Shown: positions 28,435 to 34,739 of the stretch, piece by piece | Numbering within the stretch: the stretch's first letter is position 1 | How the letters are laid out: each line of letters starts with the position of its first letter | Origin: Alphaproteobacteria bacterium | GTDB taxonomy: Bacteria; Pseudomonadota; Alphaproteobacteria; ATCC43930; CGMCC-115725 | Assembly (NCBI GenBank): GCA_030041385.1 | Contig: JASHNY010000095.1 | Coordinates: forward strand, 1 to 48,933 | Direction: 5' to 3' | DNA length: 48,933 nucleotides | The notes under the pieces: generated by a model | What the model was told of the DNA's origin: nothing | The model's input: the letters and a program-made list of their open reading frames with translations, nothing else | The model's database searches: none | Translations under genes and position numbers: made by a program

Positions 28435-29645
28435 GCGCGGCCTCCCCGGCAGCGGCCGAGCGCGCCAACGCGTTGCCGGTCTATCTCGACAACCAGGCCT
28501 CGACGCCGGTCGACCCGCGCGTGCTCGAGGCGATGCTGCCGTATTTCACCGAGCATTTCGGCAACCCGCACAGCGAAAGCCATGTCTACGGCAGCAACGC
28601 GATGGCGGCGATCGAGGCGGCGCGCGGCGACATCGCCCGGCTGATCGGCGCCGACCCCCGCGAGATCGTGTTCACCTCCGGCGCGACCGAGGCGAACAAC
28701 CTCGCGATCAAGGGCGCGGCCCATTTCGCCCGCGCCCATCCGCCGGCGAACGGCACCGCGCGCGACCACATCGTCGCCCTGGCGACCGAGCACAAATGCG
28801 TGCTCGAAAGCTGCGCCGCGCTCGAACGCGAAGGGTTCGCGGTCACCTATCTCGCGGTCGAGCCCAACGGGTTGGTATCGCTCGACCGATTGGCGGCCGC
28901 AATCGGCGAACGCACGCTGCTGGTTTCGGTGATGGCGGCGCATAACGAGATCGGCGTGATCCAGCCCCTGGCCGAGATCGGCGCGCTGTGCCGGGAGCGT
29001 GGCGCGCTGTTCCACAGCGACGCCGCCCAGGCCTTCGGCAAGATCACGCTCGATGTCGAGGCGATGAAGATCGACCTGATGTCGATCTCGGGCCACAAAA
29101 TCTATGGCCCGAAGGGCATCGGCGCGATTTATGTGCGGCGGCGGCCGCGGGTGCGCCTGATCCCGCTGATCGACGGCGGCGGGCAGGAGCGCGGGCTGCG
29201 CTCCGGCACCCTGCCGACGCCGCTTTGCGTCGGCCTCGGCCGCGCTGCGGCGATCGCCGGTGCCGAAATGGCGGCGGAGGCCGAGCGCGTCGGCCGGCTG
29301 CGCGACCGGCTGCGGCAGAATCTGATGCGCCGCATTGCCGGGCTGCAGATCAACGGCGATCAGCAGCATCGCCTGCCCGGCAACCTGAATGTCTCGTTCC
29401 CGGGCATGACCGCGCCGGAACTGATCGAGGCCTGCCCGTCGATCGCGATCTCGACCGGGTCGGCCTGCACCTCGGCGACGGTCGAACCCTCTTACGTGTT
29501 GCGCGCGTTGGGGCTTTCCGATGCAGCGGCAAACGCTTCCATCCGCATCGGCATCGGCCGTTTCAATACCGCGGATGACGTGGATTTCGCCGTCGACGCG
29601 CTGACCGCCGCTGCGACCCGGCTCGGCCGCGCGCGGCACGGTTGA
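28431..29645 (+). CDS. iscS: Cysteine desulfurase IscS
   Basis: This 404-residue product is closest to housekeeping IscS. It has VYLDNQASTPVDPRVLEAM, FTSGATEANNLAIKG, the PLP lysine in SISGHKIYGPKGIGA and the catalytic cysteine loop STGSACTSATVEPSYVLRALG. IscS supplies sulfur for Fe-S clusters and, directly or through carriers, to MnmA. The ATG at 28431 overlaps the upstream desulfurase stop. No IscU follows: the 69 bp to iscA contain no gene. Confidence 0.94.
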   Translation: MSAASPAAAERANALPVYLDNQASTPVDPRVLEAMLPYFTEHFGNPHSESHVYGSNAMAAIEAARGDIARLIGADPREIVFTSGATEANNLAIKGAAHFARAHPPANGTARDHIVALATEHKCVLESCAALEREGFAVTYLAVEPNGLVSLDRLAAAIGERTLLVSVMAAHNEIGVIQPLAEIGALCRERGALFHSDAAQAFGKITLDVEAMKIDLMSISGHKIYGPKGIGAIYVRRRPRVRLIPLIDGGGQERGLRSGTLPTPLCVGLGRAAAIAGAEMAAEAERVGRLRDRLRQNLMRRIAGLQINGDQQHRLPGNLNVSFPGMTAPELIEACPSIAISTGSACTSATVEPSYVLRALGLSDAAANASIRIGIGRFNTADDVDFAVDALTAAATRLGRARHG

Positions 29646-29714
29646 CGCCACGGCCCGGGCTGGCGATATGAAGGGACGCACAAACCCGGCGCGATCCCGG
29701 GAAGCAGGTGGAAG

Positions 29715-30053
29715 ATGGCGCTGAAACAGGCCCTGTCGGTAACCGATTCCGCGGCGCAGCGGATTCAGGCATTGCTCGCGCGGCGCGGCAAGCCTTCGGT
29801 CGGGGTGCGCGTCGGGGTGCGCGCGCGCGGCTGCTCGGGGCTCAGCTACACGCTCGAATACGCCGACGAGAAGGGCAAGTTCGACGAGGTCGTCGAGACC
29901 AAGGGAGTGACGGTGCTGGTCGACCCCAAGGCGATCATGTTCATCCTCGGCACCGAGATGGACTATGTCGAGGAAAAGCTCGAATCCGGCTTCGTCTTCC
30001 GCAATCCGAACGAGAAGGGGCGCTGCGGTTGTGGCGAGTCGTTTCACGTTTGA
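29715..30053 (+). CDS. iscA: A-type Fe-S carrier protein IscA
   Basis: This 112-residue A-type carrier has the three conserved cysteines in VRARGCSGLSYTLEY and GRCGCGESFHV. It delivers or stores clusters during Fe-S assembly. A GAAGCAGGTGGAAG region before the ATG provides a ribosome-binding site. It stands where iscU-iscA-hscB-hscA would be in a full isc operon; only iscA is intact here. Confidence 0.94.
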   Translation: MALKQALSVTDSAAQRIQALLARRGKPSVGVRVGVRARGCSGLSYTLEYADEKGKFDEVVETKGVTVLVDPKAIMFILGTEMDYVEEKLESGFVFRNPNEKGRCGCGESFHV

Positions 30054-30071
30054 GGCGCCATGGCGGCACGG

Positions 30072-30111
30072 CGTCCTTCGACTGCTCGCTTCGCCAGCGC
30101 TCAGGACGAGG
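30072..30111 (+). repeat. Dispersed palindromic repeat, copy 1
   Basis: This 40-nt element begins CGTCCTTCGA and ends CTCAGGACGAGG. It resembles a small repeat family common between genes in alphaproteobacteria. A related copy in opposite orientation lies at 30173-30214. Only these two copies were noticed in the window. Confidence 0.5.
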
Positions 30112-30172
30112 AACCATGAGGGACGGCATTCACTGTCCTCTCCGTTTCCCACCGCTCCTTATCCGCCGCGCC

Positions 30173-30214
30173 CCTCATCCTGCGGAGCCTGCACAGCGGG
30201 CATCTCGAAGAACG
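30173..30214 (-). repeat. Dispersed palindromic repeat, copy 2 (inverted)
   Basis: On the minus strand this 42-nt element begins CGTTCTTCGA and ends CGCAGGATGAGG, matching both ends of the copy at 30072-30111. It contains an internal short inverted repeat (GCCTGC/GCGGGC). Both copies lie in the gap where hscB and most of hscA would be expected. Confidence 0.5.
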
Positions 30215-30249
30215 CAATCCGGTAGTGAATCAAAACGGCTGATGGTGCG

Positions 30250-30693
30250 GTGAAACTGTTCCAGATCGAGGAACCGGACGGGTCGCCGAATGACCCGGAA
30301 GCACCCGGAGCGGCGGTCGGTATCGACGTCGCCGGCGGCGCACCCGAGGTCGCGTTTGCGGTCGGCGGCAACGCGGCCGTGCTCGGCGACCGCGACGGCT
30401 TTTCGCTCGACCTGGCCGTACCGCCGGCGGCGGCGCCGCAAGCGGCATGGCTGGCCCTGTTCGAGGGCGTCCGCCTGCGCGCCGAGCGGGCGCTCGGCCG
30501 CCCGGTCACCCATGCCGTCGTGGCGGTCGCGGCGCGCCCTGCCCCGTCCTTCATCGAATTCCTGGGCGAGGCCGCGGCCGCCGCGGGCATCGCAGTGTTG
30601 CGCGTGGAGGCGATGCCGATGAGCGGTGACGGGCGGGCATGCGCCGCGGCGATGCTCGCGGAAGACCTCGCGCCGCGCCCGGCCGGACTCTAG
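30250..30693 (+). CDS. Shortened HscA/Hsp70-like protein
   Basis: This 147-residue ORF starts with GTG (an in-frame TGA at 30226-30228 excludes longer versions). Its beginning, LFQIEEP...AAVGID, parallels the HscA start LLQIxEP...AAGIDLGTTNS, but the phosphate loop is replaced by GIDVAGGAPE. Residues around 75-120 (LRAERALGRPVTHAVVAVAA, then EAAAAAGIAVLRVEAMP) parallel the HscA segment ending VPAYF...AARLAGLxVLRLLNEP. The roughly 90 residues between, and everything after that point (the rest of the ATPase and the substrate domain), are missing. It lies between iscA and fdx, exactly where hscA normally sits. It is either a relic or a repurposed fragment; the frame is intact. Confidence 0.6.
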   Translation: MKLFQIEEPDGSPNDPEAPGAAVGIDVAGGAPEVAFAVGGNAAVLGDRDGFSLDLAVPPAAAPQAAWLALFEGVRLRAERALGRPVTHAVVAVAARPAPSFIEFLGEAAAAAGIAVLRVEAMPMSGDGRACAAAMLAEDLAPRPAGL

Positions 30694-30705
30694 CAGGGGC
30701 ACGTC

Positions 30706-31038
30706 ATGCCCAAGATGGTATTCATCGAGCGCAACGGCACCGCGCATGAGGTTGATGCGCCGCTCGGCCTGTCGGTGCTCGAAATCGCCCACCGCAACGA
30801 CATCGACATCGAGGGCGCGTGCGAGGGGTCGCTCGCCTGCTCGACCTGCCACGTGATCGTGGACCCCGAATGGTACGAGCTGCTGAAGGAGGCCAGCGAG
30901 GACGAGGAGGACATGCTCGACCTCGCTTTCGGGCTGACCAACACCTCGCGGCTCGGCTGCCAAATCATCATGACCGAGGAACTGGACGGGCTGACCGTGC
31001 GGTTGCCCGCCGCAACCCGCAATCTGTTGAACGGCTGA
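30706..31038 (+). CDS. fdx: Adrenodoxin-type [2Fe-2S] ferredoxin of the isc operon
   Basis: This 110-residue ferredoxin has the [10 protein letters not shown] motif plus a fourth cysteine in SRLGCQI and the acidic partner-binding helix around [13 protein letters not shown]. Isc ferredoxin gives electrons for cluster assembly. An AGGGG site precedes the ATG. tenA starts 4 nt after its stop, so the genes are probably one transcript. Confidence 0.95.
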   Translation: MPKMVFIERNGTAHEVDAPLGLSVLEIAHRNDIDIEGACEGSLACSTCHVIVDPEWYELLKEASEDEEDMLDLAFGLTNTSRLGCQIIMTEELDGLTVRLPAATRNLLNG

Positions 31039-31042
31039 AGCG

Positions 31043-31714
31043 GTGGCAGGCGCGCTGTTCGCCCGCCTGGTCGCCGCCGCCCAACGCGACTGGCACCGCT
31101 ACACGCGCCACGAGTTCGTCCTCGCGCTGGCGCGCGGCGACCTGCCCGAGCCGGCGTTCCGCCGCTACCTGGTGCAGGATTACCTGTTCCTATTGCATTT
31201 CGCCCGGGCCTGGGGCCTCGCGATCTATAAATCCGAGACCCTTGCGGAGATGCGCCGCGCCCAGGGGTTGGTTGCCGCGACGCTCGAAACTGAGATCGGC
31301 CTGCATATCGCCTATTGCCGCGCCTGGGGCCTCAGCGAGGCGGCGATGGCGGCCGAGCCCGAAGCGCTCGCAACGATCGCCTATACCCGCTTCGTGCTCG
31401 ACCGCGGGTTGGCCGGCGACCGGCTCGACCTCGAAGTGGCATTGGCGCCGTGCATCATCGGCTATGCCGAGATCGCGGCGGAACGCATGGCCGACCCGGC
31501 AACGCGCCGCGACGGCAACCGCTACCGCGAATGGCTCGACATGTATGCCGGTGCCGACTACCAAAGCCTGGCGCGCGAGGCGATGGCCGCGCTCGACGAG
31601 CAATTCGCCCGCCGCGGCGGCGAAGGGCGCTTTCCGGCGCTGGCTGCGATGTTTGCCGCCGCGACGCGGCTCGAATCCGATTTCTGGCAGATGGGCCTCG
31701 ACGCCGCTAAATAA
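31043..31714 (+). CDS. tenA: TenA-family aminopyrimidine hydrolase (thiaminase II)
   Basis: This 223-residue all-helical protein matches TenA, which salvages thiamine pyrimidine from degraded thiamine. It has the [19 protein letters not shown] segment (the D of QDY is an active-site residue), the cysteine in [16 protein letters not shown] and the C-terminal glutamate region [10 protein letters not shown]. It begins with GTG at 31043. Its place between fdx and mnmA suggests co-expression with sulfur metabolism; thiamine thiazole synthesis also uses desulfurase sulfur. Confidence 0.87.
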   Translation: MAGALFARLVAAAQRDWHRYTRHEFVLALARGDLPEPAFRRYLVQDYLFLLHFARAWGLAIYKSETLAEMRRAQGLVAATLETEIGLHIAYCRAWGLSEAAMAAEPEALATIAYTRFVLDRGLAGDRLDLEVALAPCIIGYAEIAAERMADPATRRDGNRYREWLDMYAGADYQSLAREAMAALDEQFARRGGEGRFPALAAMFAAATRLESDFWQMGLDAAK

Positions 31715-31719
31715 GGGCC

Positions 31720-32862
31720 ATGAACCCGTCGCTCGACGATATCGACCTTCCTGGCGCCCCGTCCGGTCACCGCGTCGTCGTGGCGATGTCGGGCGGGGTC
31801 GATTCGTCGGTGACGGCGGCGTTGCTGGTCGAGGCCGGGTTCGATGTGGTCGGCATCACCTTGCAGCTTTACGACCACGGCGCCGCGACCGGAAAAAAGG
31901 GCGCCTGCTGTGCCGGGCAGGATGTGCGCGACGCGGCCGCCGTTGCCGGGCGGCTCGGCATCCCGCATTACGTGCTCGACTACGAAGCCCGCTTTCGCGC
32001 CGCCGTGATCGAGGATTTCGCCGACAGCTATCGCCGGGGCGAGACGCCGATCCCGTGCATCCGCTGCAACGAGCGCGTGAAGTTCCGTGATCTCTTGGCG
32101 ATGGCGCGCGATTTGGGGGCAAGCGCGCTGGCAACCGGGCACTATGTGCGCCGGCGGCAGGGACCGGATGGGCCGGAGTTGCACCGCGCTGCCGACCTCA
32201 CGCGCGATCAGAGCTACTTCCTCTACCGCACTACTTTTGCTGAGCTCGAATTCCTGCGCTTCCCGCTCGGAAGCCTAGTCAAGCAGCAGACTCGGGCGCT
32301 CGCGCACCGCTTTGCCTTGCCGGTCGCGGCGAAGCCCGACAGCCAGGACATCTGCTTTGTTCCGCACGGTTCCTATGCCGCGCTGGTGACGCGGCTGCGG
32401 CCCGATTCCGGCGAGCCCGGCGAGATCGTCGACCGCGACGGCAACGTGCTCGGGCATCATCGCGGCATCGCCCATTTCACGATCGGCCAGCGCAAGGGGC
32501 TCGGCATCGCCGCGCCCGAACCGCTCTACGTGTTGCGGATCGAGCCGCAGACGCGCCGCGTCGTGGTCGGACCCGGCCCGGCGTTGGCGCAGACCCGGGT
32601 GCGGCTCGGCGAGGTCAACTGGCTGGGCCCGTCGCCCGATGCATCGGGGATCGCGGTCGCGGCCAAATTGCGCTCGGCGCAGCCGCCAGTGCCGGCGACG
32701 GTCTATGCCGGCGACACCCCCGGTACGGCCGAACTGACGCTTGCCGCGCCGTCGGGCGCGGTGGCGCCGGGTCAGGCCGCCGTATTGTACGATGGCGAGC
32801 GCGTGCTCGGCGGCGGCTGGATCCTGCGGCCGGATGCCGAGGCGACGCGACCCCGAGCTTGA
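31720..32862 (+). CDS. mnmA: tRNA-specific 2-thiouridylase MnmA
   Basis: MnmA makes 2-thiouridine at wobble position 34 of Lys, Glu and Gln tRNAs using ATP and persulfide sulfur. The 380-residue protein has the PP-loop [11 protein letters not shown] (residues 21-31), the nucleophile cysteine in [14 protein letters not shown] and the second active-site cysteine in [10 protein letters not shown], plus GHYVRRRQ and IGQRKGLGI. It starts 5 bp after tenA and closes the cysE-isc transcript, placing a main sulfur consumer beside its supplier. Confidence 0.95.
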   Translation: MNPSLDDIDLPGAPSGHRVVVAMSGGVDSSVTAALLVEAGFDVVGITLQLYDHGAATGKKGACCAGQDVRDAAAVAGRLGIPHYVLDYEARFRAAVIEDFADSYRRGETPIPCIRCNERVKFRDLLAMARDLGASALATGHYVRRRQGPDGPELHRAADLTRDQSYFLYRTTFAELEFLRFPLGSLVKQQTRALAHRFALPVAAKPDSQDICFVPHGSYAALVTRLRPDSGEPGEIVDRDGNVLGHHRGIAHFTIGQRKGLGIAAPEPLYVLRIEPQTRRVVVGPGPALAQTRVRLGEVNWLGPSPDASGIAVAAKLRSAQPPVPATVYAGDTPGTAELTLAAPSGAVAPGQAAVLYDGERVLGGGWILRPDAEATRPRA

Positions 32863-32898
32863 CCGCCTGCGGGCCATCTCCTATATCCGAGGCCCCGC

Positions 32899-32975
32899 GG
32901 CGGGGTAGCTCAGTTGGTTAGAGCAGGGGAATCATAATCCCAAGGTCGGGGGTTCAAATCCCTCCCCCGCTACCA
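32899..32975 (+). tRNA. tRNA-Met (CAT), elongator type
   Basis: The 77-nt sequence folds fully. It has acceptor GGCGGGG with CCCCGCT and encoded ACCA (1-72 is a G-T pair), D arm TAGCTCAGTTGGTTAGAGC, and a T arm GGGGGTTCAAATCCCTC. The anticodon loop is ATCATAA, with anticodon CAT. The paired 1-72 position excludes initiator tRNA. Sequence memory favours elongator Met, but lysidine-modified tRNA-Ile2, which also has CAT, cannot be fully excluded. It borders the accessory cassette at 33.0-45.6 kb. Confidence 0.92.
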
Positions 32976-33008
32976 TCGTTCCAGTACCCGCGTTCGCCCT
33001 TTGCCTCA

Positions 33009-33030
33009 GTCGGTCGTTCTTCGAGCCGAC
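33009..33030 (-). terminator. Possible hairpin downstream of the accessory operon
   Basis: GTCGG and CCGAC arms, extended by TCG/CGA around an AAGAA loop with one bulged base, form a stem-loop 6 bp after the stop of the 565-residue gene. It lies between the converging tRNA-Met and the operon. There is no T run, so termination activity is doubtful. Confidence 0.3.
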
Positions 33031-33035
33031 CGCAC

Positions 33036-34733
33036 TCACGGCGGAGCCTCGCCCGCGAGGCCGGCTTCGATGAAGCCGCAGAAATGATCCGCCATAATGC
33101 CCACTTCCGGGGCGGTAGACCCCTGCTGCACGACCGGCTCCACGGCGGCGAGTTGCGCCGGGGTGATCTTGCTGACGAAAGCCAGCTTCCGGTAGGCAAA
33201 GAGCAAAGCGTAGTGGGCAAACCTCTGGCGGCTGGCGGGATCGAGCTTGGGCTGGCCAGGGATTAGCGTAAACAGCGGCTTGCCGACGTCATCGGTGGCA
33301 TTGGCGACAAAAGAATGAAAACGGCGGAGCGGCTTCGTTCCGTAATAGCCGCGCAGGTTATCGCCCAGGGATTTGTTCTCATCATAAGCCGCGCCGATAT
33401 TGATGCCGTCGATGTCGCCGATCAGGTCGGCGACCCCGGCATGAGCATTCACGTAGGTGCGGATATCGACCGTCTTGCCGTTCACCTTGTCTTCAAGGTA
33501 GCTGGCCAGCGCCAGACCGTAATCGCCGCCCCACGTTATCGTGGCTTCGAGGTCGTCGCTGGCGAGCAGCGGCCAGTGCCACGGACCGATGCCAGGGCTG
33601 CCGAGCTGCGGCTGCTGTCGCCGAAACCCCTCGATCGCGGTCAATACGTGGCCGATATCGACCGGCTTTCCGCCGATCTCCATATTCTCGAAGCGGTGAA
33701 GCCGGACGTCTTCCGCTGTACCGGGCGCGAAAAGCGCCGGGATGTCGTGGCTGCGATACAGCAATTCGTCGAAATGGCGGGCAAACGGGCTGCCGGGCGG
33801 CGGCTGAAAGATTTTCCGTACCGCATGCAGGAATTGCAGGTGCGTCAATCCCGGCGGCGCACCGACGAGGAACTGCTCCTGCTTATCGACGATGGCGATA
33901 AAAACCTCGAGATCGTTGCGTTGCAGCACCGCATCGGCGGTGATGTCGCGCCCGTCCCGCAACCGCGATTGCACCATGATGTGCAGGCGCTGCGTTCCCG
34001 GGTCGGTGGTCACCGTGGACTGGGCGGCAAATGTGCCGTCATCGCCGACAGCGGCGACCGGGCTGGAGGCGTTCTTGGCGCCCGGGCCGCGCGGCATGTA
34101 TACTTGGTTGTTTACTGCAAGCGGCCACCAGGCCTCATTTTTGTCGAGCTTGCGAAGCGGGCGGCGCGTGCCCCCATCGTCGATCATGACGCGCCCGACG
34201 ATCCGCAGCGACAGCATCGGCGAGGGCAGGTCGGTGCCGGCGAAGAGCGCTTCAAACCCTCCTGCCGGCGTGCCGATGAAGGGAACGCTCCAGCTGCCGA
34301 TTTCGATTTTATCGAGCTGCAGACCCGGGGTGCGCGGCGCGCCCGCGGGAGCCGTCCCCGGCGGCACCTGGAACTCCGTCGCGCCCGGCGCTTCGCGCGC
34401 CATCGCGCCGACGCCGTATTCGCCATGCCCGGCTGCCTCGGCACACAGCCGCGCCAGCATCCGCATCGTCGGCGGCGCGGCCAGCGTGGGCGGTTGCGCC
34501 AGCAGCCCCGACAAGGCGACCGCCGCTGCGCGCGGCCCGAGCGCGGCCGTTAGTTCGTCGGCGGAGAGACCGGCAAATTCGGGGGCCAAAGCCGGCCGGA
34601 TCGCAGCGTACGGATCAATGCCGGGGAGCGTCTGCCCGTGCGGCCCGGCGGCGGCCGGCGCGCTGCCGAGCCCGTGCCCGTATTCCTGTTCGGGCGGCGG
34701 AGACTCGGATGGGTTCATTTCCCAATGCGGCAT
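33036..34733 (-). CDS. Unknown 565-residue protein of the accessory cassette
   Basis: I do not recognise this protein. The N terminus is low complexity (MNPSESPPPEQEYGHGLG from residue 6). The middle is beta-rich (GSWSVPFIGTPAGGFEALF, then SLRIVGRVMIDDGGT). The second half has distinctive motifs KPVDIGHVLTAIEGF, ITWGGDYGLALASYL, ADLIGDIDGINIG and LRGYYGTKPLRRFHSF, which look like a conserved enzyme or structural core. There is no signal peptide or transmembrane helix. It starts 6 nt after the muramidase stop and is the last gene of the operon. An ATG at 34718 is an alternative start. Confidence 0.75.
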   Translation of the reverse strand: MPHWEMNPSESPPPEQEYGHGLGSAPAAAGPHGQTLPGIDPYAAIRPALAPEFAGLSADELTAALGPRAAAVALSGLLAQPPTLAAPPTMRMLARLCAEAAGHGEYGVGAMAREAPGATEFQVPPGTAPAGAPRTPGLQLDKIEIGSWSVPFIGTPAGGFEALFAGTDLPSPMLSLRIVGRVMIDDGGTRRPLRKLDKNEAWWPLAVNNQVYMPRGPGAKNASSPVAAVGDDGTFAAQSTVTTDPGTQRLHIMVQSRLRDGRDITADAVLQRNDLEVFIAIVDKQEQFLVGAPPGLTHLQFLHAVRKIFQPPPGSPFARHFDELLYRSHDIPALFAPGTAEDVRLHRFENMEIGGKPVDIGHVLTAIEGFRRQQPQLGSPGIGPWHWPLLASDDLEATITWGGDYGLALASYLEDKVNGKTVDIRTYVNAHAGVADLIGDIDGINIGAAYDENKSLGDNLRGYYGTKPLRRFHSFVANATDDVGKPLFTLIPGQPKLDPASRQRFAHYALLFAYRKLAFVSKITPAQLAAVEPVVQQGSTAPEVGIMADHFCGFIEAGLAGEAPP

Positions 34734-34739
34734 GACGGC

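Noticed and set aside
32899-32975. tRNA-Met 3' end as an attachment site for an integrated element.
   Set aside because: No copy of the 3' end was found near 45.6-45.8 kb and no integrase or recombinase gene exists in the block; kept only as a weak boundary observation.
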